This document shows, piece by piece, positions 28,528 to 38,926 of a stretch of 41,155 nucleotides of DNA. The DNA lies in assembly GCF_902806315.1 (NCBI RefSeq), contig NZ_CADCWD010000081.1:1-41155 (forward strand). The letters run 5' to 3'. Below the pieces are notes generated by a model. It did no database searches and was not told where the DNA came from. It saw nothing but the letters and a program-made list of their open reading frames with translations. The stretch's first letter is position 1; each line of letters starts with the position of its first letter. The translations under genes were made by a program, and so were the position numbers. The stretch is from an uncultured Sphingosinicella sp. GTDB taxonomy: Bacteria; Pseudomonadota; Alphaproteobacteria; Sphingomonadales; Sphingomonadaceae.

Positions 28528-28616
28528 GTCACCCGGATTGATCCGGGTCTACCTCGCTTGCAGCCAGCAGCACCCCACGAGAAGAAGGTGGATGCCGGAT
28601 CAAGTCCGGCATAACG
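28528..28616. repeat. BIME-like element (two palindromic half-units)
   Basis: The element runs from cgtcacccggattgatccggg to tgccggatcaagtccggcat-aacg. The outer ends are complementary (cgtca / aacg) and the inner halves are diverged inverted copies. It fills the middle of the 280-base gap between the acidic lipoprotein and the L,D-transpeptidase gene; nothing else recognised there. Confidence 0.65.
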
Positions 28617-28783
28617 TAGGGCGAATTGGGGCCACCTGCCTCCACGGCCACTTTGTTCCCTGGAAATCACTCGATTCACGCGGCGTTCGGCCGCGTCCCA
28701 AAGCTGCACAGGCGGAATTCGGGGCTTGGGAGAGTCGTTAAAAATCCGTAAACGGGCATCCTGTTGGACTCGGGACGCCGCTC

Positions 28784-29473
28784 ATGATCGAACTCTTCAC
28801 AAGCCGTTCTGCCTGGATCCCGCTCAAGCTGGCGATGGCCGGCTTCGCAACCTTTCTTGCCGCTTCGCCCGCTCCTGCTCCGGTCGAAACCGCCCCGCCT
28901 GCTCCCATTCAGACCGAAGTGGTCCCGGCAGGCGCCTCCGCGGCGATACCCGCTGCTGCGTCGGCCACGGCGCCGACCCTCGCGCCCCGTCCTGCCGCGA
29001 TGGTCGAACCCGTCCGCGGCTTTCCCGTCAATGGCGTTCTGGGTCTCGACCGCCCGCTCGAGCCGCGCGAATTCGCCTGGAACGACGAGGGCGTTCCCGC
29101 CGGTCGGATGACCGTCGTCGTCGACCTCACCGACCAGCTCATCTACGTCTATCGCGGCGGCATCGAGATCGGCCGCTCGTTCATCATCCAGGGCGACACC
29201 GACAAGCCGACTCCGCTCGGCGTCTTCCCGATCCTGCAGAAGAGCAAGGACCACGTCTCCAACCTCTACGACGCGCGCATGCCCTATATGCTGCGCCTCA
29301 CCTGGACGGGCATTGCGATCCACGAAAGCGAGGTCGACGCCTCGGCCGCGACCCACGGCTGCATCGGTGTGCCCGAAGGCTTCGCCGCCACGCTCTTCGC
29401 CAACGCCAAGCTCGGCGACCGCGTGCTCGTCACCAAGAGCTGGAAGCCGGTCCACACTCCGCAAAACGCCTGA
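28784..29473 (+). CDS. L,D-transpeptidase (YkuD family)
   Basis: The 229-residue protein has an N-terminal membrane/signal segment (about 12-30), a Pro/Ala linker (30-75) and a YkuD catalytic domain with the motif AIHES...ATHGCIGVP: H180, H191 and nucleophile C193. Such enzymes form 3-3 peptidoglycan cross-links or attach lipoproteins to the wall. The canonical SHGChR(L/M) is varied here to THGCIGVP. The domain start MTVVVDLTDQLIYVYRGG is typical. Start ATG at 28784. It is convergent with the second HWE kinase, 3 bases apart. Confidence 0.9.
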   Translation: MIELFTSRSAWIPLKLAMAGFATFLAASPAPAPVETAPPAPIQTEVVPAGASAAIPAAASATAPTLAPRPAAMVEPVRGFPVNGVLGLDRPLEPREFAWNDEGVPAGRMTVVVDLTDQLIYVYRGGIEIGRSFIIQGDTDKPTPLGVFPILQKSKDHVSNLYDARMPYMLRLTWTGIAIHESEVDASAATHGCIGVPEGFAATLFANAKLGDRVLVTKSWKPVHTPQNA

Positions 29474-29476
29474 TCG

Positions 29477-30826
29477 TCACTCCGGCTGGGGGAGCGGGGC
29501 GTCGACACGGCAGATGACGCCGCCGGGCGCGAACTCGATCCGCGCGGTGCCGCCCAGTTCAGCCGCGAGCCCACGCTCGATCATCCGCGTGCCGAAGCCG
29601 CGACGCGCCGGTTCGCCGACTGCCGGCCCTCCGCTCTCCTCCCAGGTCAGCCGCAGCCTCTGCTCGCCGCCTCGCTCCTCGATGCTCCAGCGCACCGACA
29701 CTTTGCCTCCAGGGCCGGACATGGCCCCATATTTCATCGCGTTCGTGCAAAGCTCGTGAAGCGCCATCGCGATCGATACGGCGGTTCGCGGTGCGAGCGC
29801 GAGATCGGGTCCCTGCGTTTCGATCCGCGTCGGATCGGCTCCGCAGCCCCGGCCGAGCGTCTGCTCGACCACCTGCGTCAGTGACGCCGCCTCCCAGCTC
29901 CGCTCGGTCAGCAGGTTGTGCGCGCCCGCAAGCGCGTCGAGACGCCCTTCGAACGCCTGCCTGGCCGCGCTGTCGGTGGAGCCGAAGGTCTGCATCGCCA
30001 CGCTCTGCACGATGGCCAGCGTATTCTTCACCCGGTGATTGAGCTCGTTGATCAGCAGCCGCTGATGATCCTCCGCCCTCTTCTCCACGCTGATGTCGCG
30101 CACCTCGAGCACGGTCCCGACCATGTTCAGCTGCGCGTCGTGGATCGGGCTTGCCGTGTAGGCGACCGGATAGAAGCTTCCATCCTTTCGGATGAACGCA
30201 TCCTCCCCCTGCTGCCGCTCTCCGCGCCCGAGCGCCAGGCCGATCGGGCAGTCCTCGATCGGATAGGTCGATCCGTCCGGCCGGCTGTGATGGATGAGAT
30301 CGTGCAGCAGCCGCCCTTGCACCTCCTCGAAGCTGTAGCCCGTCAGCGTCTCCGCGGCCGCGTTCATGTAGGTGCAGTGATGCTCCTCCCCCAGCAGGAA
30401 CACCGCGACGCTGGCATTGTCGAGCACCGCATTCAGCCGCCGCTCGGTCGACGCCAGCGTCTGGCGGATCTCCCGCAACCGCCCGACCAGCAGCGCAATG
30501 GCGGCCACAACCGCGGCATAGAGCGCGATCGTGTAGCCGTGCGCCGGATCGACGATCCTGAAGGAGTAGAATGGCGGGATCAGCAAAAACCAGCTCGCCA
30601 ACCCGCAAAACACGCCGCAGAACAAGCCCGGCGCCACGCCGCCCAGATAGGCGGCGGCGATCACCGCCGGGAAATAGGTGATGAACTGGACGCCGCTGAG
30701 ATAATCGTCGAGCACGAGCCTCAGCCCGATCGCGAGCAAGGCGAACAGCAGCGCCAGACCATAGCCGGCGGCGGCCGAGAGCGGGGCCTTGCCCCGGATC
30801 GTCGCGCTTGCCCTCGCATCCCTCAT
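29477..30826 (-). CDS. Membrane-bound HWE-family histidine kinase (DUF4118-PAS-HWE)
   Basis: The roughly 449-residue protein has four N-terminal transmembrane segments of the DUF4118 (KdpD-like) type (YGLALLFALLAIGLRLVL onward to about 130), one PAS domain (about 135-250) and the HWE core. The phosphoacceptor is in INELNHRVKNTLAIV (His at about 264), with the N-box LHELCTNAMKYGAMS and the LTWEESGG motif. It signals to a receiver, possibly the single-domain regulator 2 kb away, though that is not shown. ATG at 30826 is chosen; a TTG at 30862 is possible. Divergent from the cyclophilin lipoprotein gene. Confidence 0.9.
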   Translation of the reverse strand: MRDARASATIRGKAPLSAAAGYGLALLFALLAIGLRLVLDDYLSGVQFITYFPAVIAAAYLGGVAPGLFCGVFCGLASWFLLIPPFYSFRIVDPAHGYTIALYAAVVAAIALLVGRLREIRQTLASTERRLNAVLDNASVAVFLLGEEHHCTYMNAAAETLTGYSFEEVQGRLLHDLIHHSRPDGSTYPIEDCPIGLALGRGERQQGEDAFIRKDGSFYPVAYTASPIHDAQLNMVGTVLEVRDISVEKRAEDHQRLLINELNHRVKNTLAIVQSVAMQTFGSTDSAARQAFEGRLDALAGAHNLLTERSWEAASLTQVVEQTLGRGCGADPTRIETQGPDLALAPRTAVSIAMALHELCTNAMKYGAMSGPGGKVSVRWSIEERGGEQRLRLTWEESGGPAVGEPARRGFGTRMIERGLAAELGGTARIEFAPGGVICRVDAPLPQPE

Positions 30827-30921
30827 GGCGAGGGTGTTGCCCGCCCCAACGCCGTTGCGCAAGCATCTGGAAAGGCTTGGGCCGAGCCGATATGCATCGA
30901 GGCAAAACAGGGAGGATGAAG

Positions 30922-31857
30922 ATGCGCACGATCCTGGGGCTGGCGGCCGCGGCCGCCCTCACCTCTTGCGCCGCCCAGCAGAACGGTCCGGCCGAGAACA
31001 ACCTCGCCCGCTGGCGCCCCGCTCCGATCCAGGGTGCGACGGAACCCTCCGACATCATCAAGAACGCCGCCGCCCAGGACTGGCGCGACGTCGATCCCGA
31101 AAACCTCATGATCATGGACCTGCGCGACGGCAGCCGAGTGGCGATCGAGCTCGCGCCCGACTTCGCCCCCGTGCACGTCGCCAATATCCGCGCGCTCGCC
31201 CGCGGCGGCTGGTGGACCGGCGCGAGCATCTACCGCATCCAGGAAAATTACGTCGTCCAATGGGGCCTGAACGAGAGCGAAAAGCCGCACCCCACCGGCG
31301 TCGCCAAGCTCCCGCCGGCCGAATACCACCGGCCCATAACCGGCCTCGCCCTGCGCCCGCTCGGCTTTCCGGACAGCTATGCACCGATGGTCGGACATGC
31401 CGGCGGCTGGCCGGTCGGCTACGATCCCGAAAGCGGCCGCGCCTGGCTCGCCCATTGCTACGGCATGGTCGGCGCCGGCCGCGACCTCTCGCCCGACACC
31501 GGCACGGGCGGCGAGCTTTACGCCACCATCGGCCACGCGCCGCGCCACCTCGACCGCAACATCGCTTTGGTCGGCCGCGTCCTGGAAGGCATGGAAAAAA
31601 TGACGGCGCATCCGCGTGGCACCGAAGCTCTTGGCTTCATCAAGGACCCGAAGCAGCACGTCCCCATCGCCCGCATCCGCCTCGCCGCGGATATCCCGGC
31701 GGCCGAGCGCCCGGCCTATCAGGTGATGCGCACCGACACCGCAGCCTTCAGCGCCTACATAACCGGCCGGGCCAATCGCGGCGGCACCTTCTTCAACGTC
31801 CCCGCCGGCGGCGTCGACCTATGCAACGCCCTCGTTCCGACACGCAGAAGGCCGTAA
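30922..31857 (+). CDS. Cyclophilin-type peptidyl-prolyl isomerase lipoprotein
   Basis: The 311-residue protein has the lipoprotein signal [16 protein letters not shown] and a cyclophilin-like domain ([28 protein letters not shown] in parts; [14 protein letters not shown] corresponds to the F-x-R-V-I-x-x-F-x-x-Q-G-G strand; later [29 protein letters not shown]). Several canonical catalytic positions are altered, so isomerase activity may be reduced. The start at 30922 is favoured over 30916 because GGGAGG sits 6 bases upstream of it and would abut the other ATG. Predicted periplasmic chaperone. Confidence 0.85.
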   Translation: MRTILGLAAAAALTSCAAQQNGPAENNLARWRPAPIQGATEPSDIIKNAAAQDWRDVDPENLMIMDLRDGSRVAIELAPDFAPVHVANIRALARGGWWTGASIYRIQENYVVQWGLNESEKPHPTGVAKLPPAEYHRPITGLALRPLGFPDSYAPMVGHAGGWPVGYDPESGRAWLAHCYGMVGAGRDLSPDTGTGGELYATIGHAPRHLDRNIALVGRVLEGMEKMTAHPRGTEALGFIKDPKQHVPIARIRLAADIPAAERPAYQVMRTDTAAFSAYITGRANRGGTFFNVPAGGVDLCNALVPTRRRP

Positions 31858-31867
31858 CCCCCAAACT

Positions 31868-31947
31868 CGTCATTCCCGCGAAAGCGAGAATCCCGCTGCC
31901 TTGTGGATCAAGAAGAAAGCGGGATCCCCGCTTTCGCGGGCATGACG
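31868..31947. repeat. BIME-like element with conserved cgtcatnccc...ggcatgacg ends
   Basis: The inverted repeat starts cgtcattcccgcgaaagcg and ends cgctttcgcgggcatgacg, with a less conserved inner part (aatcccgctg / agcgggatcc). This is the classic dispersed 'cgtcattcccgcgaaagcggg' palindrome of proteobacterial genomes. It directly follows the cyclophilin gene. Confidence 0.8.
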
Positions 31948-31996
31948 GCTGGGAAGATTAGCCCAGGCCAAAGTACCACTTTGGCCTGACACAATT

Positions 31997-32029
31997 ACGC
32001 CGGCCCCTCGCGTAATTCGGGGCCGGCGT
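31997..32029. other. Long perfect stem-loop, possible terminator without U-tract
   Basis: acgccggcccc and ggggccggcgt form an 11-base perfect stem with an 11-base loop. It lies downstream of the cyclophilin gene (plus) and of the zinc-ribbon protein gene (minus) and so could act on both, but no T-run follows on either strand. A smaller hairpin aggccaaagt-acc-actttggcct lies just upstream. Confidence 0.55.
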
Positions 32030-32078
32030 GTCGGGGCGGTGCAGCAGTTTAGCGCACCCGCCCCAGCTCGGTTGTCAG

Positions 32079-32348
32079 TTAGGCGGCGAAGGCCCGCTCC
32101 GGATCGCCGTAGACGGGCCCGCGGATCGTGCGGACCGTCGCTCCGCCCGCAACCAGCGGCGCGCTCTCCAGCGGCAGGGCCGTGGTGCAGAAGGCGCACT
32201 CCGCCATCATGCGGCCGATATACCAATGGGTGTGGCCACAACCCGGGCAGTGATTGGTCTCATGCTCGCGATACACGATATGGTAGCCCCGCCTCTCGGC
32301 AGTCGGGATGATGCATCCGCCACGCGCTTCCAAAACACTCGCTGACAT
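32079..32348 (-). CDS. Small zinc-ribbon protein (two CxxC) of unknown function
   Basis: The 89-residue soluble protein has a CPGCGH and a CAFCTT pair in its middle (HETNHCPGCGHTHWYIGRMM, then AECAFCTTALPL), a likely four-cysteine zinc site flanked by several histidines. Start MSASVLEARGG at 32348 has GAGG 8 bases upstream; an in-frame upstream ATG at 32453 gives an Arg/Ser-rich extension unlike a real N-terminus. The neighbours are unrelated. Small single-zinc-ribbon proteins like this can bind RNA or RNA polymerase, but I cannot assign a role. Confidence 0.75.
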   Translation of the reverse strand: MSASVLEARGGCIIPTAERRGYHIVYREHETNHCPGCGHTHWYIGRMMAECAFCTTALPLESAPLVAGGATVRTIRGPVYGDPERAFAA

Positions 32349-32532
32349 TTCGATTACCTCATGAACTCGATTTGGAATGCTTAACGAGTGATAGTCTGGA
32401 TCGGTTGCATGTCCTGAAAATGAACGGGAAATTCGGGTTAACGAACGCCGCATCCACCGCCCCGCGCCGCTTCCTAAACGCCGCCGGCCGCGCTAGGCGT
32501 GCGGGGACCTTTCATACGGGATAAAGCCGCCG

Positions 32533-34158
32533 ATGCGTTTCTTGCCCCTTCTCGCCGCCGCCGCTCTCACCCTTCCGGCCGCCTCGTCCGCGCAGCAGGA
32601 GGCAGGCCCGGTCTTCAGCCCCGAAGCCTTTCGGGGCCATGTCGACTTCCTCGCCGATGACCTGCTGGAAGGCCGTGACACAGGCTCGCGCGGCTACGAC
32701 ATCGCCGCCAAATATGTCGCCACCCAGTTCCAGGCGCTGGGCGTGAGGCCGGGGGCGAACGGCAGCTGGTACCAGCAGGTCCCCTTCATCGTCGCCCGCC
32801 AGACCGCGCAGCCCGCCCGCGTAACGATCGGCGGACGCACCTTCACCAGCGGCCAGGAAGTGCTGGTCTATCCGAGCACGGTCGAGGCCAACCAGAATGT
32901 CGAAGCGCCCGTAGTGTTCGCCGGCTACGGCATCGACATGCCCTCGCGCGGCTTCAACGATTATCGCGGCCTCGACGTGCGCGGAAAGGTCGTCGCGGTC
33001 CTCAGCGGCTCGCCGCTTGGAACCCAGAGCGAGATGGGCGCGCATCTCAACGCCGAGAAGGCGCGCATGGCGGAAAAGCGCGGCGCGATCGGCATGATAA
33101 CGATCCTCACGCGCCAGGCCTCCACGACGACGCCCTGGGCACGCCGCATCGCTGGCCTTCGCGAGCCGAGCTTCGCCTGGGTCGGCCGCGACGGCAGCGC
33201 CTTCCAGCGCGCGCCCGGCATCCGCGTCGCCGGCACCCTCGACACTCCCGCCGCCGAGGCTTTGTTCGCCGGCGCCCGCCGCCCGCTCTCAGCGATCCTC
33301 GACGAAGCCGCGCGCGAGGGCGGGAAGCCCAAAGGCTTCGCGCTGAAGCCCAGCCTTCGCTTCGAGCGCCAGAGCGAGATCGGCCGCACCACCAGCCCCA
33401 ACGTCATCGGGATGATCCCGGGCTCGGACCCGGCGCTCGCGAACGAATATGTCCTGCTTATGGCGCATCTCGATCATGAGGGCGTCGATCCGAGCGCCAC
33501 GGGCGACAATATCTACAATGGCGCGATGGACAATGCGACCGGCACCGCGACTTTGATCGAGGTCGCCAAGGCGATGATGGCGTCGGGCAATCGCTCCCGC
33601 CGCTCCATCCTGCTCGCCGCCGTCACGGGCGAGGAGAAGGGCCTGCTCGGCTCCGAATATCTCGCCCGCAACCCGGTTGTGACCGGCGGCAAGGTGGTCG
33701 GCGTCGTCAACCTCGACATGCCGGTCCTGCTCTACGACTTCAGCGATCTGATCGCTTTCGGCTCCAACCATTCGACCCTCGGCCCGATCGTCGAGCGCGC
33801 CGTCGCCCAGGCCAATGTCACGCTGACGCCCGATCCGCTGCCGCAGGAGGGCCTCTTCACCCGCTCCGACCATTATCGCTTCGTCCAGGCGGGGGTGCCG
33901 TCCGTATTCCTGATGACCGGCTTCGGCGGTGAAGGCGCCCAGCGCTTCAAGGACTTCCTCGCCACTCATTACCACAAGCCCAGCGACCAGCCCGACCTCC
34001 CCTTCAACTGGAACGCCGCCGCCAAGTTCGCCCGCATCAACTACCTGATCGCCCGCGAGATCGCCGAGGCGCCCGAGGCGCCGCGCTGGTACAGCGACAG
34101 CTTCTTCGGCCAGGCAGTCGGCGGCAATCAGCCCAAGGCGACACGGACCGTACGGTAA
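32533..34158 (+). CDS. Secreted M28 family zinc aminopeptidase
   Basis: The 541-residue protein has a signal peptide (MRFLPLLAAAALTLPAASSA), an inserted PA-like region (about 100-260) and an M28 catalytic domain. Metal ligands and catalytic residues: H312 with D314 (AHLDHEG), D333 (AMDNATG), E367/E368 (VTGEEKGLLGSEY), D395 (VVNLDMP) and a His in THYHKPSD (H479/H481). It is a di-zinc exopeptidase acting in the periplasm or outside the cell, probably on N-termini of peptides. Confidence 0.93.
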   Translation: MRFLPLLAAAALTLPAASSAQQEAGPVFSPEAFRGHVDFLADDLLEGRDTGSRGYDIAAKYVATQFQALGVRPGANGSWYQQVPFIVARQTAQPARVTIGGRTFTSGQEVLVYPSTVEANQNVEAPVVFAGYGIDMPSRGFNDYRGLDVRGKVVAVLSGSPLGTQSEMGAHLNAEKARMAEKRGAIGMITILTRQASTTTPWARRIAGLREPSFAWVGRDGSAFQRAPGIRVAGTLDTPAAEALFAGARRPLSAILDEAAREGGKPKGFALKPSLRFERQSEIGRTTSPNVIGMIPGSDPALANEYVLLMAHLDHEGVDPSATGDNIYNGAMDNATGTATLIEVAKAMMASGNRSRRSILLAAVTGEEKGLLGSEYLARNPVVTGGKVVGVVNLDMPVLLYDFSDLIAFGSNHSTLGPIVERAVAQANVTLTPDPLPQEGLFTRSDHYRFVQAGVPSVFLMTGFGGEGAQRFKDFLATHYHKPSDQPDLPFNWNAAAKFARINYLIAREIAEAPEAPRWYSDSFFGQAVGGNQPKATRTVR

Positions 34159-34165
34159 GCTAACT

Positions 34166-34202
34166 CCCTCACCCCAGCGGGGAGAGGTTGGGGGTGAGGG
34201 GG
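34166..34202. repeat. Palindromic repeat after the M28 peptidase gene
   Basis: ccctcacccc-agcggggagaggtt-gggggtgaggg: 10-base complementary ends (ccctcacccc / ggggtgaggg) surround a cagcggggagagg core. This matches the 'ccctcacccaacctctccccgctggggagaggg' type of repeat common in sphingomonad and related genomes (from general knowledge). Confidence 0.7.
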
Positions 34203-34423
34203 TTCTGAGTCTCAAGCTGGGCTGAGACGCCGTAAATTTCAGAAAAAGCGCTTTCCTATAGCCCCGGGCATCTGTCAGCGTAGCCCGGTGACTCAGCGCG
34301 CTCGCCTCTCCTTCGACTCGCCTGAAAGAACCTCTGTGCGGAACCGGCCACCCCCGCGATTCCATGTGGAAGTCGTCTCAGTCGTGCCACTCGTGACCTT
34401 CGGCCCCGACCTGCCAACCACCC
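34203..34423. other. Intergenic stretch without a recognised gene
   Basis: Together with the flanking repeat and promoter elements this forms a gap of 314 bases between the M28 gene and clpB. A 62-codon plus-strand open frame (34288-34476) exists, but it has no ribosome-binding site, runs into the clpB start and has an unbiased Arg/Pro-rich composition, so I do not call it. I see no RNA gene; a clpB 5' leader is the likeliest content of the end of this stretch. Confidence 0.5.
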
Positions 34424-34452
34424 CTTGTGTTGCTGAAATGCAACACTACATT
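34424..34452 (+). promoter_or_regulatory. Candidate heat-shock (RpoH-type) promoter and inverted repeat before clpB
   Basis: CTTG (34424-34427), an 18-base spacer, then CTACATT (34446-34452) resembles the alphaproteobacterial RpoH pattern CTTG-N17/18-CYTATNT. Overlapping it is a perfect inverted repeat, gtgttgc-tgaaat-gcaacac (34427-34446), which could be an operator. A strong AAAGGAG follows before the clpB ATG. The assignment is from consensus alone. Confidence 0.45.
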
Positions 34453-34472
34453 GCTCCCCAAAGGAGTGGTCT

Positions 34473-37079
<2,607 letters not shown>

Positions 37080-37120
37080 AGAGGGTCGAGGTTCTGAAGC
37101 TCGACGGGCGCCCGCCGCCA

Positions 37121-37348
37121 TCAATTGCCGGACACAACGCTCCGGTTTTCATCGACGAACTGGCGGGCGGCGTCCTGAGTACGCTCGTTCATCTTCGCCC
37201 ATTGCGCCCGGGTGTAGCAAACACGGCGCTTCTTCACGAGGGATCCAGTCTCCGCAAACCGTCTGCAGACGACTTGGTCCGCTGGCTTGGGGGCCGTGGC
37301 GGCCGTCCCGGACGCAAGCATGGCAAGGATCATGGAGGAAATCATCAT
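37121..37348 (-). CDS. Small exported cysteine-pair protein, paralogue 1
   Basis: The 75-residue protein has a short hydrophobic N-terminus (MMISSMILAMLASGTAATA, likely signal peptide) and a mature part with the pattern VCRRFAETGSLVKKRRVCYTRAQWAKM. The two cysteines, TGS, KK and TR-x-x-W are shared with the neighbouring gene (37411-37635), so these are tandem paralogues. TCAGGAGAGG precedes the ATG. Small sphingomonad proteins with this C-x13-CxTRxxW pattern are usually annotated as hypothetical. Function unknown; possibly a periplasmic disulfide-bonded protein. Confidence 0.8.
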   Translation of the reverse strand: MMISSMILAMLASGTAATAPKPADQVVCRRFAETGSLVKKRRVCYTRAQWAKMNERTQDAARQFVDENRSVVSGN

Positions 37349-37410
37349 GGCGCCTCTCCTGATTGGCAGCGCATTATCCTACAAAAAAGGCGTTTAGTCG
37401 AGAGCTTAGC
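37349..37410 (-). promoter_or_regulatory. Upstream region of paralogue 1 (duplicated promoter block)
   Basis: On the minus strand: ctctcgactaaacgcc...tgtaggataatg...caatcaggagag before the ATG. A tcgact/ggataat-like -35/-10 pair at about 16-17 bases is conserved with the copy upstream of paralogue 2. The conservation is seen directly; promoter function is inferred. Confidence 0.5.
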
Positions 37411-37635
37411 TCAGTTGCCTCTGGTGCTGCCCAACGTGCCCTGAAGAGCGCTCCACTGATTTTGGGTGCTCTCCTTGATTTTCGCCCAATCGGCCCGGGT
37501 GTGGCAGATCTTTTCCTTCTTCACAGCCGAACCGGTCACTTCGAACCGCTTGCAAATGACTTTGTCGGGCTGGCGGGGAGCCGGAGCCGTCGTCCCGGGC
37601 GCAAGCATCGCAATGAATAAGGCAGAAATCATCAT
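37411..37635 (-). CDS. Small exported cysteine-pair protein, paralogue 2
   Basis: The 74-residue protein MMISALFIAMLAPGTTAPA (likely signal) continues into VICKRFEVTGSAVKKEKICHTRADWAKIKES. It is the tandem paralogue of 37121-37348: same cysteine spacing, same TGS, KK and TRxxWAK, with diverged tails (TLGSTRGN versus ENRSVVSGN). TCAGGGGAG precedes the ATG. The 60 bases upstream are recognisably copied in front of both genes, including a cgactaaacg block and a possible -10, so each copy seems to have its own promoter. Confidence 0.8.
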   Translation of the reverse strand: MMISALFIAMLAPGTTAPAPRQPDKVICKRFEVTGSAVKKEKICHTRADWAKIKESTQNQWSALQGTLGSTRGN

Positions 37636-37691
37636 AACGGCTCCCCTGATTGTCGGCCGACTATCTTACAACGAAGCCGTTTAGTCGAGAC
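37636..37691 (-). promoter_or_regulatory. Upstream region of paralogue 2 (duplicated promoter block)
   Basis: On the minus strand: gtctcgactaaacggc...tgtaagatagtc...caatcaggggag before the ATG, aligned with the block before paralogue 1. The block begins immediately after the stop of the hydroxylase gene. Confidence 0.5.
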
Positions 37692-38879
37692 CTAGTCTCC
37701 AGTCCTCGCCGGGTTGAAGCCGGTAGCATCGGCGGCGGCATAATAAGCGAGGATCGCCTCGCGCTCCCGCTCGCTGAGGTGAGGGTTCCAGACATCGCAG
37801 ATCAGGACCGCCCGCAGCTCATCACTGTCGTTCCATGCCTCATGCTCGATCGTGTCGTCGAACGCGAAGGCCGTCCCCTCTACCCACTCGCGCGTCTCGC
37901 CGCCCACTCGAAACCCGCAGCCCCGCGGCACGATCAGCGGAAGGTGGATGATCGCGCGCGTGTTGGTCACGCCCGTATGCGCCGGGATCCGTGTGCGAGG
38001 CCTGAGCAGCGAAAAGAAGGCGTTCGGCGCTCGCTCGGGGATCGCCGCTCCCGGGATCGCGGCGAGCGCGGCGGCCGTCAACGGGCAGCGCTCGATCACC
38101 GGCCCGTTCGCCTCGCCATATTCCCAGAGGAAGCAGGCGCCCCACGCCAGCGAATTGTCGAGCCCGGACCAGAGGTTGTCCGGAGTGCCCTTGTCCATCC
38201 TCACATAAGGTCGCAGCGCATCGCCGGGGCCGGCCAGCAAGGCCTCGAGCTCCGCCCGGATCGCGGGCGCACTCGCCTCGAAATCGGCCAACCATGGGAA
38301 GTGCGCGCGATCGAAGAATTCGTCTGCCGGAAGAAACGGATAGTGCAGCCCTGCGCATTGGTTGAGGTAGATCGGACGAGCGCCGTGCGCATGCTCGATC
38401 ATGGCTCGGAGGCGACGGGCTTCGCCTTCGTTCAGGCCGGTCCCGACTTCAGCCAAAGCAGCGTCCGCGGCGGCGCGGATCCTGGCTTTGGCGCCCGCAA
38501 CGAACGTCCGCCCGGCAGCAAGCGGTCCCGTCAAAGCTTCGGGCAGCCTCTCGGCCTGATCGGCAAGGGCCAGCGCCGCCTGCCAGGCGGCGAGCGCCTC
38601 CGCCTCTTGCTCGAATCGCTGGTGAAGTTCGGCCTTGCGCAGCCAGGCAAGGAAGTCGCGTTGATCTGCCCCGAGCGCACCTTCAAGCGCGCGGCGCTCC
38701 CCCTGGGCATCGTCCATCGCCCGATACGCGGTGGCCGCATTCCGCCACAAGGCTGCAGCCTTGGGATCCAATGCAGCGGCACTCTCGAAGAGTCGAGCGG
38801 CATTGATATGGTCACCCAACTTCAGCGCCGCCATGCCGCGGCTGTTGAAGTCGGCAGCATCAGCTTGCGGAACCCTCAT
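37692..38879 (-). CDS. TPR-containing aspartyl/asparaginyl beta-hydroxylase-type protein
   Basis: The 395-residue protein has N-terminal TPR-like helices (about 8-120, FNSRGMAALKLGDHINAARLFESA in parts) and a C-terminal Asp/Asn beta-hydroxylase (double-stranded beta-helix) domain. The iron/2-oxoglutarate motifs are HTGVTNTRAIIHLPL (metal His region), GFRVGGETREWVEG, then FAFDDTIEHEAWN with the distal His. Homologues hydroxylate Asp/Asn side chains in EGF-like domains in animals; bacterial substrates are mostly unknown. The start at 38879 (MRVPQADAADF) is chosen over 39002 because the upstream part overlaps the divergent gene. It lies 47 bases from the divergent sulfotransferase-like gene. Confidence 0.87.
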   Translation of the reverse strand: MRVPQADAADFNSRGMAALKLGDHINAARLFESAAALDPKAAALWRNAATAYRAMDDAQGERRALEGALGADQRDFLAWLRKAELHQRFEQEAEALAAWQAALALADQAERLPEALTGPLAAGRTFVAGAKARIRAAADAALAEVGTGLNEGEARRLRAMIEHAHGARPIYLNQCAGLHYPFLPADEFFDRAHFPWLADFEASAPAIRAELEALLAGPGDALRPYVRMDKGTPDNLWSGLDNSLAWGACFLWEYGEANGPVIERCPLTAAALAAIPGAAIPERAPNAFFSLLRPRTRIPAHTGVTNTRAIIHLPLIVPRGCGFRVGGETREWVEGTAFAFDDTIEHEAWNDSDELRAVLICDVWNPHLSEREREAILAYYAAADATGFNPARTGD

Positions 38880-38926
38880 GGCCCGACACTTGCCATCGGC
38901 GGGCGCCCTCGGCAAGGTTGCGCGGC

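Noticed and set aside
37080-37120. clpB terminator in the gap after clpB
   Set aside because: No hairpin followed by a T-run could be seen in this short convergent gap.
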